Of a stretch of DNA of 64,000 bases, positions 34,968 through 43,695 are shown piece after piece. This stretch comes from Pararhizobium_B sp963760965. Lineage in GTDB: Bacteria; Pseudomonadota; Alphaproteobacteria; Rhizobiales; Rhizobiaceae. Below the pieces are notes generated by a model that was not told the DNA's origin, searched no databases, and saw nothing but the letters and a program-made list of their open reading frames with translations. The stretch is taken from NCBI GenBank assembly GCA_963760965.1, contig CAVXEW010000008.1:1-64000 (forward strand). Direction: 5' to 3'. Position 1 is the first letter of the stretch; each line of letters opens with the position of its first letter. The translations under genes were made by a program, and so were the position numbers.

Positions 34968-36485
34968 TCATGCCGCCTCCACCTGGTGTATGAGGTCCAT
35001 GATTGCCGTGCTCATCTCGTCGTAGACACGGCTGTTCGCAAGCTCGCCCGCGATCCGGAAGTCGTTCATGACGACGACCCTGTCGGCCAGCGTGATCATC
35101 TCCGGCATGTCGCTGGTGATGAGCAGGATCGCGGTCCCCGCATCCGACAGCTCGCGCAGCAGTTCATGGAGGTAGGCCTTCGTCTTGATGTCGATGCCGA
35201 CCGAGGGTTCGTCGACGATGAGTACCCGGACGCCGGCCGCAAGCCACTTGGCGACGCTGATCTTCTGCTGGTTTCCGCCGGAGAGGTTGCCCACTGTCTG
35301 GTCCAGCGAGGGCGTGCGGACTTCGAGCCGCCGGATGTAGGGCTCGATCTTCTGCCGGATCATGCCGTCCGTAAGGAAAAGCCCGGCCCGCGCCAGCGCG
35401 CTCCAGACGCCCATCCCGGCGTTCTCGAGCACCGAATGCATCAGGATCAGCCCTTCCTGCTTCCGGTCCTCGCTGACGTAACCGATTCCGTATCGGCGGA
35501 CGGCATCCGCCGGAGACCTGATCCGGGCGGGCTTTCCCTCGACTTCGATGGTGCCGGAGGTTGGCGGAAACTTTCCCATGATGCACTTGGCGAGTTCCGT
35601 CCGGCCGGCCCCGACGAGCCCGTAGAGGCCGACGATCTCTCCCCGCCGCACCGTCAGGTCGACGCCGGCATGGCCCAGGAGGGTCGAGACGCCTTTCAGC
35701 TCCAGGGAAACCGGAGCGTCGGCGAAGTCACGGGACGACCAGTCCGCGATCCGTTCGCTCCGGCCGATCATCAGCCGGACGAGATCCTGCCGGTCGAGGC
35801 CCTCCATCGGCTGGCTCTCGCAGGCGTTCCTGCCGTCGCGAAGCACGGTGACGCGGTCGCAGATCTCCTGCACTTCCTCCAGCTTGTGACTGACGAACAG
35901 CAGGCTCACGCCTTCGTCTCTCAGCCTCTCGAGCAACCTGAACAGAACGACCGTCTCATGCTCCGTCAGCGAGGCCGTAGGTTCGTCGAGCAGCAGGATC
36001 CTCGAGCGCAGGGCCAACGCCTTTGCGATCTCGACCAGTTGCATGCGTGCGACGCTCAGTTCCGACACGGGGGTCGACGGATCGATTTCGAGGTCGAGCA
36101 TCCGGAGCCACTTCTGCGCCCGCTTGTTGATCGCCCGGTAGTCGATGGGTCTGAACGGGAAGGCGCCCAGTTGCTCTAGAAAGATGTTCTCGCCGATGGA
36201 AAACCGGGGGATGAGGTTGCGCTCCTGGTGCACCACGCCGATGCGGTGGGCGATCGCGTCGCGCGGACCAGAGAACTCCACCGGCTCGCCATCGAGCAGG
36301 AGGCTTCCCCCGTCGGGCCGATGCACACCCGTGATTATCTTTATGAGCGTCGACTTCCCTGCGCCGTTCTCGCCGAGCAGCGCATGGATGGATCCCGCCT
36401 CGAGCTGCAGCGAGACGTCTTCCAGCGCCTTCACGCCGGGAAAGTACTTCGAGACCGCATCGGCGCGCAGGACGGTGTCGCCCAT
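34968..36485 (-). CDS. Sugar ABC transporter ATPase (RbsA/MglA type)
   Basis: 505-residue double ATPase. Domain 1 has GENGAGKSTLIKIITG, LSVARMQLVEIAKAL and LLLDEPTASLT. Domain 2 has the degenerate P-loop GLVGAGRTELAKCIMG, YVSEDRKQEGL, LSGGNQQKISVAKW and LIVDEPSVGID. This is the arrangement of the CUT2 carbohydrate importers. A longer frame is open upstream, but the ATG at 36485 follows GAGGAGGG and overlaps the stop of the permease gene. Partner of the two permeases and the binding protein upstream. Confidence 0.94.
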   Translation of the reverse strand: MGDTVLRADAVSKYFPGVKALEDVSLQLEAGSIHALLGENGAGKSTLIKIITGVHRPDGGSLLLDGEPVEFSGPRDAIAHRIGVVHQERNLIPRFSIGENIFLEQLGAFPFRPIDYRAINKRAQKWLRMLDLEIDPSTPVSELSVARMQLVEIAKALALRSRILLLDEPTASLTEHETVVLFRLLERLRDEGVSLLFVSHKLEEVQEICDRVTVLRDGRNACESQPMEGLDRQDLVRLMIGRSERIADWSSRDFADAPVSLELKGVSTLLGHAGVDLTVRRGEIVGLYGLVGAGRTELAKCIMGKFPPTSGTIEVEGKPARIRSPADAVRRYGIGYVSEDRKQEGLILMHSVLENAGMGVWSALARAGLFLTDGMIRQKIEPYIRRLEVRTPSLDQTVGNLSGGNQQKISVAKWLAAGVRVLIVDEPSVGIDIKTKAYLHELLRELSDAGTAILLITSDMPEMITLADRVVVMNDFRIAGELANSRVYDEMSTAIMDLIHQVEAA

Positions 36486-37459
36486 TAGGTTGCCCTCCTC
36501 ATTCGGCCCCAGATCCGGACCTCGCGGAGGCGGTTCAGGCCGACGGCCCACAGGATGAGCACGCCGAGAACCACCTGTACCAGGTAGGGGTCGATGTTGA
36601 ACAGGACCAGGGCCTGCGTGATGATGGCGACGATCACCACGCCAAGGGTGGTGGCGGGAACATTGACATGCCCGCCGCTCAACACGGCTCCCCCGATGAC
36701 GGGCGCAGCGAAGGAAAGAATGAGCCAGTCGTCACCGATCGTCGGCTGCCCTATCTGCAGGCGCGCCACGAGGAGGATGCCGGCCAGCGCGGCGACCATT
36801 CCCGAGATTGCATGGGCCAGGGCGATCGTCAGCTTCACGGATATGCCGGAGAGTTCCGCTGCGTGGGTATTGCCGCCGATGGCGAGGATGAAGCGCCCGT
36901 AGGCCTGGCGGTTCAGGAAGAACCAGAGGCCGACGCCCACCAGCCCGGCCGGGATCACCACCCAGGGAAGAGGCCCGAGGAACGTGGTGTTGCCGAACGC
37001 CTTCACCGAAGCCGGTATGTCGTAGAACGGCTGGGCCTGCGTGATGCCGAGATTTATTCCCTTGAACAGGGAGAGATTGGCAAGCGTGATGATGAACGCC
37101 GAGATCCCGGTCAGCGCGACGATGATGCCGTTCAGCAAGCCGGCGACGAGGCCGATCGCCAGGGCGAGAGCCGCCGCGAGGAGAACCGGCAGATGGAAGA
37201 CCTCCATCATTCCGGCAAAGCTGATCGCCGCCAGCCCTCCGATCGCGCCGACCGAAAGGTTCATCTGGCCGATCGCGATGATGATCATCTGCGAATAGGC
37301 GACGAGGGCATTGACCGAGATCGCAAGCAGAAGGACCTGGATGTTGTATCTCGAAAGGAAGTTCGGGCTGAACCAGGCGATGACGGCGATTGCCAGCGCG
37401 GTGACGACCGAGAGCCCGAGCCAGTCGGCCCGGCCGTAGCGAGCAAGGAAGCCTTTCAC
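36485..37459 (-). CDS. Sugar ABC permease (RbsC type), first copy
   Basis: 324-residue CUT2 permease with about nine hydrophobic segments. It has the family stretches MIIIAIGQMNLSVGAIGGLA and FIITLANLSLFKGINLG, and GGNTHAAELSGISVKLTIAL in the EAA-like coupling loop. The GTG start at 37459 overlaps the preceding permease stop (GTGA). A longer upstream frame is antisense sequence. With the gene at 37456-38541 it probably forms a heterodimer, whereas many CUT2 systems use one permease as a homodimer. Confidence 0.92.
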   Translation of the reverse strand: MKGFLARYGRADWLGLSVVTALAIAVIAWFSPNFLSRYNIQVLLLAISVNALVAYSQMIIIAIGQMNLSVGAIGGLAAISFAGMMEVFHLPVLLAAALALAIGLVAGLLNGIIVALTGISAFIITLANLSLFKGINLGITQAQPFYDIPASVKAFGNTTFLGPLPWVVIPAGLVGVGLWFFLNRQAYGRFILAIGGNTHAAELSGISVKLTIALAHAISGMVAALAGILLVARLQIGQPTIGDDWLILSFAAPVIGGAVLSGGHVNVPATTLGVVIVAIITQALVLFNIDPYLVQVVLGVLILWAVGLNRLREVRIWGRMRRAT

Positions 37460-38541
37460 AACATTCTCCTCCGCGCGAGGAACACGCGGCGCCCGTGATC
37501 CAGGATGACCGCGATCAGCAGGACCACGCCGAGTATGGCCTGCACCCAGAACGCCCCGATCTGCTGCAGCAGGAGCCCGCTGGTCAAGACCGTGACCAGG
37601 ACAGCGCCGAGGAAGGTGCCGACCGGCGAGGCCTTGCCTCCCGTCAGCAGGGTTCCCCCGAGCACCGGCCCGAGAAAGGCCGGCAACAGCCAGTCCTGGC
37701 CAAGCTGCCCGGCCATGGAAGGTATCGCCGCACCGGTGCGAGAGACGAGCAGCACCGCGGCCAGCGCCGCAAGAAGGCCCGTCAGCGCATGACACAGCAC
37801 GAACACCCGCTTGACCCGGATACCCGAAAGCTCCGCGGCCTCCGGACGCGCTCCCGCCGCCAGCATCTCGCGACCGACAGGCGTCAGCCGGTACAGCCCG
37901 ACAAGGGTGAGCGTCGCCAGAATGGCCACGATGAAGAGAGGCGAAAGGGCACCGAAGAACTTCATGTGCCCGAATTCGGATACGACCGGCGGCAGTTCCC
38001 TGAAGGATTCCGCATGTGTCAGGAAGATCATCGCGCCGAAGAATATGCTCATGGTGGCGAGCGTGATGATGAAACTGTGAAGCCCCGAGCGGGTCACCAG
38101 CCATCCGTTCACGAAACCGAGACCTCCTCCGACTGCCAGCGCGCCGACAAGCGCCAGCGGCCAGGGAAGCCCGACGACCTGGACCAGCCAGCCGCCGGCC
38201 ATGGCGGCACAGACACCGACGGCCCCGACGGAGAGGTCGAGGCCGCCCGTGACGATGACGACCATCATGGCGAGGCCGGTCACGATGTTTATGGCCGCCT
38301 CGCGGCCCATCGCGAAAAGGTTGAACCTGGAGACGAAGCCGGGCATCGCGATGGTGAAGAGCGTCGAGAACAGGAGGATGAGCACCAGCAGCCCGAACTC
38401 GTTCGTCAGGTAGAACCGCAGGCGTCGCCCGGCGGCACCGGCCGGTGCGGAATCCGCCTCATGAAGCGACGCCTCGTTGCTTTGCATATCGACCTGAGAG
38501 TCCATTCCCGAACCTGCCTCGCCCTGGGCACGCATGCGCAT
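37456..38541 (-). CDS. Sugar ABC permease (RbsC type), second copy
   Basis: Up to 361 residues, with a polar N-terminal extension of about 40 residues before the first membrane segment. It has MMVVIVTGGLDLSVGAVGVC, FIITLATMSIFFGAMIF and ARPEAAELSGIRVKRVFVLC. Three starts are possible: 38541, 38535 (best spaced from GGGAG) and 38505. It lies 86 bp after the binding-protein gene and overlaps the second permease gene. Confidence 0.9.
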   Translation of the reverse strand: MRMRAQGEAGSGMDSQVDMQSNEASLHEADSAPAGAAGRRLRFYLTNEFGLLVLILLFSTLFTIAMPGFVSRFNLFAMGREAAINIVTGLAMMVVIVTGGLDLSVGAVGVCAAMAGGWLVQVVGLPWPLALVGALAVGGGLGFVNGWLVTRSGLHSFIITLATMSIFFGAMIFLTHAESFRELPPVVSEFGHMKFFGALSPLFIVAILATLTLVGLYRLTPVGREMLAAGARPEAAELSGIRVKRVFVLCHALTGLLAALAAVLLVSRTGAAIPSMAGQLGQDWLLPAFLGPVLGGTLLTGGKASPVGTFLGAVLVTVLTSGLLLQQIGAFWVQAILGVVLLIAVILDHGRRVFLARRRML

Positions 38542-38627
38542 CGCTCCCGTGCCGGTCGCACTTCACGATTCGCGGCCTGAAGGTTCGCGCATGGTCCGCG
38601 ATGCATGCGGACCATGCGCCACCGCCA

Positions 38628-39653
38628 CTACTTGGCGCAAGCCAGGTAGGTCTCCTGGAAGCTGGCATAGATCTTCTTCGTGATCTTCTGCATGGAAGCC
38701 ACGTAGTCATCGACCTGCTCGGGGCCCGCGAACACGGTCCCGGAATCGATGAAGTGATCGGTCAGTGCGTTCTTCTTCCAAGGCGCGTCCGCCTTTGGCT
38801 TGCAGCCGTGCCGAAGCTTGTCCGCCGCGAACGACCCTATGTATGCCTGCCCGTACGGGTTCTGCAGCATCGTGCCCATGAGATAGCCGTCCTTGATCGC
38901 CTTGAGGACGGTCTTGTCGTGGTCGATCGCAACCATCTTGATGCGCTTGTCGCCGATCCGCCGGAGCGCATTGGCGGCAACGACCGACGGCACCCAGGCG
39001 GTAGCGATGATGCCGTCGACGTCGTTGGCGTGGGCGGCGAGATAGGCATTGATCTTTTCTTCCGCCGGCCCCGGGGCGTCGATGTCGGCGATCGTCTGCA
39101 CTACCGTGGCGCCGGCTTCCTTGGCGGCCTTGTTGACCGCGTCGATGCGAAGCTGCGTGTTGGGGTCAACGAGGAAGCCGGTGAGGTGAAGGATTCGCTT
39201 CTTGGTGCCCTTCAGGCCTTCAAGGAGATGCTGCGTGCCGAGATAGGCGGAGTGGCCGGTGTCGGTACCGAAGCAGAAGGCGGCCTTGGACGGATCCTTG
39301 AAGCAGCCGGCCAGTGCAATCACCGGCGCACCCGTGTCGGCAAGTTCGGCCACGGTGCTGACCGAGCCGACCGGATCGCCCGGAAATACGAGAAATGCGT
39401 TGTAGCCCTGGGTCACCAGGTTCTCGAGAAGGTTGTTCTGCGTGCTCAGTTCCCACTTCTGGGGCACCTTGAAGTCTGCCGCGCCGAGATCGAAGTCCTT
39501 CTTCGCATCGGCCCCGCCCTGGGCCCATGAAGCGAAGTAGGGGTGCGGGCCGCCCGGCACGAGCGCCACCTTGGTATCGTTGGCGCTGGCGAGGCCAAGC
39601 GTCGTGGCGAGCACCGCGCCAGCCAGCGCAAATGTCTTCATTGCCGTAAACAT
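38628..39653 (-). CDS. Periplasmic sugar-binding protein of the CUT2 importer
   Basis: 341 residues with a Sec signal peptide (about 1-24, cleavage after GLASA). A type I binding fold follows: KVALVPGGPHPYFASWAQGG, the domain-1 FLVFPGDPVGSVSTVAEL, and IKMVAIDHDKTVLKAIKDG in the C-terminal lobe. Cysteines in GCFKDPSKAAFCFG and in LRHGCKP may form a disulfide. First gene of the leftward sugar operon, facing the GntR gene across a region that contains TAGTATACAA. Confidence 0.9.
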   Translation of the reverse strand: MFTAMKTFALAGAVLATTLGLASANDTKVALVPGGPHPYFASWAQGGADAKKDFDLGAADFKVPQKWELSTQNNLLENLVTQGYNAFLVFPGDPVGSVSTVAELADTGAPVIALAGCFKDPSKAAFCFGTDTGHSAYLGTQHLLEGLKGTKKRILHLTGFLVDPNTQLRIDAVNKAAKEAGATVVQTIADIDAPGPAEEKINAYLAAHANDVDGIIATAWVPSVVAANALRRIGDKRIKMVAIDHDKTVLKAIKDGYLMGTMLQNPYGQAYIGSFAADKLRHGCKPKADAPWKKNALTDHFIDSGTVFAGPEQVDDYVASMQKITKKIYASFQETYLACAK

Positions 39654-39715
39654 GCATTTCCTCCCTCAAATCGAAAAAGCCCCGCAAGCCTCCGGTTCGC
39701 AGAACACATGGATGC

Positions 39716-39725
39716 TAGTATACAA
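39716..39725. promoter_or_regulatory. Putative GntR/FCD operator
   Basis: TAGTATACAA is a near-perfect palindrome around GTATAC that matches the TNGTATACNA type of site bound by FadR-subfamily GntR regulators. It lies in the 134-bp region between the binding-protein gene (start 39653) and the GntR gene (start 39788), so one protein could control both directions. Confidence 0.6.
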
Positions 39726-39787
39726 GTACCTTGATGTCAAACGGCAAGAGGCGCTACAATGGGTCCCGAGACCACGGAGCCGAAAAG

Positions 39788-40513
39788 ATGCCGCTGACCA
39801 TTGCCGGGCCTGATGCACCGGCCGCCGGGCTGGAAGGCCTGATACCGAGAATCGACCGAAGGCTGCCGGTGAGCGACCAGGTCTACGAGGCGCTTCGTTC
39901 TGCAATCATCAGCGCCAGGCTGAAGCCGGGCGCCTCGATCAGCGAGAACGCCCTCGTCCGCCAGTTCGGAGTTTCGCGCACGCCGATACGCGCGGCGATA
40001 CAGCGCCTCTCCGAGGAAGGCCTGATCGACGTCTTCCCGCAACAGGGCAGCTTCATCGCACCGATCCGCCTTTCCGACATCACGGACAGTCATTTCGTTC
40101 GCCGCGCGCTCGAAGTGGCCATCCTCGACGAGGTTGCAGCCAGCTGGTCGCCGGAGAACAGCGCAACCGCGAGGGCGAGCGTCGACCGGATGTACGAGCT
40201 GATCGAGGCAGGCGACGACGACGGGTTCCATGCCGAAGACGAGCACTTCCACGAATTGATGGCCCGGTTCGCCAAGCGGGAAGGGGTCTGGACCGCCGTG
40301 CAGGCGGCGAAGACCCGGCTGACCCGGCTTCACCGGCTCTTCGGACAACCCTCGCGCCTTCCGATGGTGGCCGAGGAACATCTGGTGATCCTCGATGCGC
40401 TCGACGCCGGCGATTCCGACCGCGCCAGGAAGGCGCTGGTGGAGCATCTCGACAAGATCTTCACCATGCTTGACCAGTTGCCCGACGAGCTGCGTGCCCA
40501 TGTCCACCGGTAG
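39788..40513 (+). CDS. GntR-family (FadR/FCD subgroup) transcriptional regulator
   Basis: 241 residues from the ATG at 39788 (GGAG nine bases upstream; an earlier in-frame ATG at 39731 has none). The winged HTH is SDQVYEALRSAIISARLKPG to VSRTPIRAAIQRLSEEGLID. The FCD ligand domain has the metal-site pattern: Asp/Glu near ARRALEVAIL-type sequence, His in AEDEHFHELMAR, and His in AEEHLVILDALDAGD. FCD regulators usually sense a sugar acid or related carboxylate. It is divergent from the ABC operon and upstream of two dehydrogenase genes. Confidence 0.9.
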   Translation: MPLTIAGPDAPAAGLEGLIPRIDRRLPVSDQVYEALRSAIISARLKPGASISENALVRQFGVSRTPIRAAIQRLSEEGLIDVFPQQGSFIAPIRLSDITDSHFVRRALEVAILDEVAASWSPENSATARASVDRMYELIEAGDDDGFHAEDEHFHELMARFAKREGVWTAVQAAKTRLTRLHRLFGQPSRLPMVAEEHLVILDALDAGDSDRARKALVEHLDKIFTMLDQLPDELRAHVHR

Positions 40514-40564
40514 CGGCGTGTCCGGCAACCGACCGTCCAACTCGATGAACGGAACGGAGCAGCC

Positions 40565-42037
40565 TTGCCTGATCGCCCGATAGACACTCTACCCCGGCTC
40601 CGCGAAGCCAACGCCCGGCTGCCCTACGACAGGTCGTCCATTGGCACCGGCATCGTGCACCTGGGTGTCGGGGCCTTCCATCGCGCGCACCAGGCGGCCT
40701 TCGTGGACGACTGCCTGCGCATCGGAGCCACAGGTTGGGGGATCGTCGGTGCGTCGCTCCGCTCCCCTTCGGTCCGCGATGCGTTGGAGCCGCAGGATTT
40801 TCTGTACACGCTGGCGGAGCGCGACGGCCGGGGGACGCGTTGCAGGACGATCGGCAGCATCAGGGACATCCTCGTCGCCCCCGCTGCGCCCGAAGCCCTT
40901 GTCGACGCCCTGTGCGACCCCGCCGTCAGGATCGTCACGCTGACGATCACGGAGAAGGGCTACGGGACCAACCTCGCGACCGGGGCATTGCTCCCGGATC
41001 ATCCCGGCATCCGGAGCGACCTGGAAGAAAGGCGCCGTCCGCAGACCGCCCTCGGCTTCCTCGCCGAGGCCATTGCGCGCCGTCGGGAGGCAGGCACTCC
41101 GGCCTTCACGGTTCTCTCCTGCGACAACCTTCCACGGAACGGCCGGACGCTGAAAGCCTCTCTTGTCCAGTTCGCCGGTCTGCGCGATGCCGAACTCGCC
41201 AGCTTCATCGAGAGCGAAGTGAGTTGTCCCTCCTCGATGATCGATCGGATCGTCCCGGCGACCACGGACGAGGACCGGTCCCTGGTGGCGGCGGAAACGG
41301 GTCTCGCCGACGCCTGGCCGGTCGTCACCGAACCATTCCGGCAATGGGTCGTCGAAGACGATTTTCCGATGGGACGCCCGCCTCTCGACGAAGCGGGCGT
41401 CGAGCTCGTCGGAGACGTGCAACCGTTCGAGCACATGAAGCTGCGCATGCTGAACGGAGCCCACTCCACCATCGCCGCGATCGGCCTGCTTGCGGATCTG
41501 GCGACTGTGGCCGACACGGTCGCCAACCCGCACGTGCGGCTCTTCCTCGAAAAGTACTGGGGTCAGGTGCAGGTCACCCTTTCACTCCGCAAGTCAGCCG
41601 CCGATGCCTACGCGGAGAAGCTGATGGCCCGGTTCTCGAATTCTGCACTCCCGCACCGAACCGCGCAGATCGCAAAGGACGCATCGCAGAAAATCCCGCA
41701 GCGGATTGTCGCAGGGCTGATCGAACTCCGGCGCCGGGGCGCCCCTTCGGATGCTCTCGTCCTCGCCCTGTCCATCTGGATCAGGTCGTGCGGCCGTAGA
41801 TCCGACAACGGGAACACGTACGACATCGACGATCCCGGCTTCACCGCCTTGCAGGACATGCCGGATCAGCAGGCTTCCTCTCCCGAGACCGTCGTCAGGC
41901 GCTATCTGGAAGTGTCGCCGGTCTTCGGCGACGAACTTCCCCGCGACCGCCGGTTCGTCGACGATCTGGTTCTGGCCTACTCGGCAGTCTCGACGGAAGG
42001 AACCCTGAACGTCTTGAGACGCGAGACATCGGACTGA
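40565..42037 (+). CDS. Mannitol dehydrogenase-family oxidoreductase (UxuB-like)
   Basis: 490-residue polyol/hexuronate dehydrogenase. It has the family start GTGIVHLGVGAFHRAHQAAF (nucleotide site), then VTLTITEKGYG, SCDNLPRNGRTLKASLVQFA, WVVEDDFPMGRPPLDEAGVE and KLRMLNGAHSTIAAIG with the catalytic Lys and His area. It reduces a keto-sugar or keto-acid at the carbonyl, such as fructuronate to mannonate or fructose to mannitol. The start is a TTG preceded by ACGGAG with good spacing. It lies 51 bp after gntR. Confidence 0.9.
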   Translation: MPDRPIDTLPRLREANARLPYDRSSIGTGIVHLGVGAFHRAHQAAFVDDCLRIGATGWGIVGASLRSPSVRDALEPQDFLYTLAERDGRGTRCRTIGSIRDILVAPAAPEALVDALCDPAVRIVTLTITEKGYGTNLATGALLPDHPGIRSDLEERRRPQTALGFLAEAIARRREAGTPAFTVLSCDNLPRNGRTLKASLVQFAGLRDAELASFIESEVSCPSSMIDRIVPATTDEDRSLVAAETGLADAWPVVTEPFRQWVVEDDFPMGRPPLDEAGVELVGDVQPFEHMKLRMLNGAHSTIAAIGLLADLATVADTVANPHVRLFLEKYWGQVQVTLSLRKSAADAYAEKLMARFSNSALPHRTAQIAKDASQKIPQRIVAGLIELRRRGAPSDALVLALSIWIRSCGRRSDNGNTYDIDDPGFTALQDMPDQQASSPETVVRRYLEVSPVFGDELPRDRRFVDDLVLAYSAVSTEGTLNVLRRETSD

Positions 42038-42104
42038 AGGGAAAGCCGGGAGAACGAAACCGCCGGACAGGAAACCCCGAGCCCGGAACCAAGGAGGCAA
42101 TTCG

Positions 42105-43115
42105 ATGAAAGCCATAGTCTGCGAAGAACCGGGAAGGCTGTCCCTGGCCGAACGCGACGCGCCCGCCCATGGCCCGGACGACGTCCTGATCCGGATCCGG
42201 CGGGTCGGCGTATGCGGCACCGACTATCACATCTTCAAGGGCGATCAGCCTTATCTGTCCTATCCGCGGCTTATCGGCCACGAATTGTCCGGCGAGGTTG
42301 TGCAGGCACCCCGGGGAAGTAGCTTCGGGGCTGGCGACATCGTTGCCGTGATCCCCTACCTGCACTGCGGCGAATGCGTGGCTTGTCGCAGGGGCCGAAC
42401 CAACTGCTGCCAGCAATTGCGGGTGCTCGGCGTGCACCAGGATGGAGGAATGTGCGAATACCTGGCTGTCCCGGCAGGCAATGTCGTCTCCGCCGAGGGG
42501 CTCACCCTCGACCAGGCCGCCATGCTCGAGTTCCTGTCGATCGGCGCGCACGGAATAAGGCGGTCGGAGCTGTCCGCTGGCGACCGGGTGCTCGTTGCCG
42601 GCGCAGGACCGATCGGCATCGCTGCGGCGATATTCGCCCGGGCGCGCGGGGCGGAAGTCACCGTGATCGATTTCAATGAAAGGCGGCTGGCCTTCTGTGA
42701 CGAGCAGCTGGGCATTGCCCATTCGGTGGTCGCCGGCAGCGACGTCCGGGAAAGGCTCGCCCGGCTGACCGGCGGCGACTTCTACGATGTCGTCGTCGAC
42801 GCGACCGGCAGCCCGGCAGCCATGGAGATCGGCTTCGGCTGGGTCGCGCACGGCGGCAAGTATGTCCTGCTGTCCATCGTTCAGGCGAAGATCTCTTTCG
42901 ACGACCCGGAGTTCCACAAGCGCGAGACGACGCTGCTCTCCAGCAGGAACGCCACCAGGGAAGACTTCGCCACCGTCCTCGAAGCAATGAAGTCCGGGCA
43001 AGTCCCTTCAGATGCCCTCGCCTCCCACCGGGCTCCCCTCGACGCGGCCGCCGAGGCCATCCCCTCCTGGGCGCGTCCCGAGTCGGGAACGATCAAGGCG
43101 CTGATAGAGGTCTGA
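42105..43115 (+). CDS. Zinc-dependent medium-chain alcohol/sugar dehydrogenase
   Basis: 336-residue MDR. The catalytic zinc ligands Cys in RVGVCGTDYH and His-Glu in LIGHELSGEV are followed by the structural-zinc cysteines CGECVACRRGRTNCC. The Rossmann site is VLVAGAGPIGIAAAI with Asp in VIDFNERR, suggesting NAD preference. Relatives oxidise L-galactonate, L-idonate or sorbitol-type substrates. Third gene of the rightward sugar group, 67 bp after the mannitol dehydrogenase-family gene, with AAGGAGG before the ATG. Confidence 0.9.
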   Translation: MKAIVCEEPGRLSLAERDAPAHGPDDVLIRIRRVGVCGTDYHIFKGDQPYLSYPRLIGHELSGEVVQAPRGSSFGAGDIVAVIPYLHCGECVACRRGRTNCCQQLRVLGVHQDGGMCEYLAVPAGNVVSAEGLTLDQAAMLEFLSIGAHGIRRSELSAGDRVLVAGAGPIGIAAAIFARARGAEVTVIDFNERRLAFCDEQLGIAHSVVAGSDVRERLARLTGGDFYDVVVDATGSPAAMEIGFGWVAHGGKYVLLSIVQAKISFDDPEFHKRETTLLSSRNATREDFATVLEAMKSGQVPSDALASHRAPLDAAAEAIPSWARPESGTIKALIEV

Positions 43116-43159
43116 GGAAGGCGCCAGATCCGAACAAGCCTCACCGGACGAAACGCGCC

Positions 43160-43184
43160 GCCGTCCCGCGAATTGAGGGACGGC
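43160..43184. terminator. Putative bidirectional terminator hairpin
   Basis: GCCGTCCC-N9-GGGACGGC, a perfect 8-bp stem, lies between the convergent dehydrogenase and mutarotase genes. There is no T-tract on either strand, so termination is suggested by position and stem strength only. Confidence 0.5.
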
Positions 43185-43219
43185 AGGACCGGATCCATGC
43201 GAATTGGTCGAGGGCGGCG

Positions 43220-43549
43220 TCAGTCGAGATGGAACACCTGCTCCATCATCGCCCACCACTCGCCTTCCCCACGGTTGTCGAGGGGTTTCTGGCAAGGCAT
43301 GCACAGCTCCCACCACTCCTTGTTCCGGGGATCGTCGGCCATCTTCTTCATGTCGGCGCCGAAGTCGGCGCCGACATACTCCCAGTAGCCGAAGAGGAGG
43401 TTCTCCGGTTCCTTCAGGAAGATCGAGTAATTCCTGATGTTGCAGGCGCCGATAAGGGCAAGAATTTCAGGCCAGACGGCCGCGTGCAGCCGCTTGTACT
43501 CCTCCACCCGGTCAGCCTCGAGTCCGATGACCATTCCCATCCGCTGCAT
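43220..43549 (-). CDS. rhaM: L-rhamnose mutarotase
   Basis: 109-residue ferredoxin-like dimeric mutarotase that interconverts alpha and beta anomers of L-rhamnose or related sugars. Features: GMVIGLEADRVEEYKRLHAA with the catalytic-region His, the NIRNYSIFL strand, LLFGYWEYVG with the Tyr, and WWELCMPCQKPLDNRGEGEW near the C terminus. The ATG at 43549 has GGAGGAGGG directly upstream. It is convergent with the dehydrogenase gene. Its presence supports a 6-deoxyhexose or similar pyranose as the substrate of this locus. Confidence 0.92.
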   Translation of the reverse strand: MQRMGMVIGLEADRVEEYKRLHAAVWPEILALIGACNIRNYSIFLKEPENLLFGYWEYVGADFGADMKKMADDPRNKEWWELCMPCQKPLDNRGEGEWWAMMEQVFHLD

Positions 43550-43695
43550 CGTCGCCCTCCTCCTGGCAATCTCGCCTGCCATCTTGCAAGAGATTGCGAC
43601 CGGCCTCAAACGAATAGGTGACCCGGCTTTGCCTTCCGGTTCACGCGGCGACCTTGCACGTTTGCTGTCCGGCGATCGCGAAGGACGCCGGCTTG

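Noticed and set aside
34950..36179. A 409-codon plus-strand frame opposite the sugar ABC ATPase
   Set aside because: No family, and the opposite strand has both ATPase domains intact.
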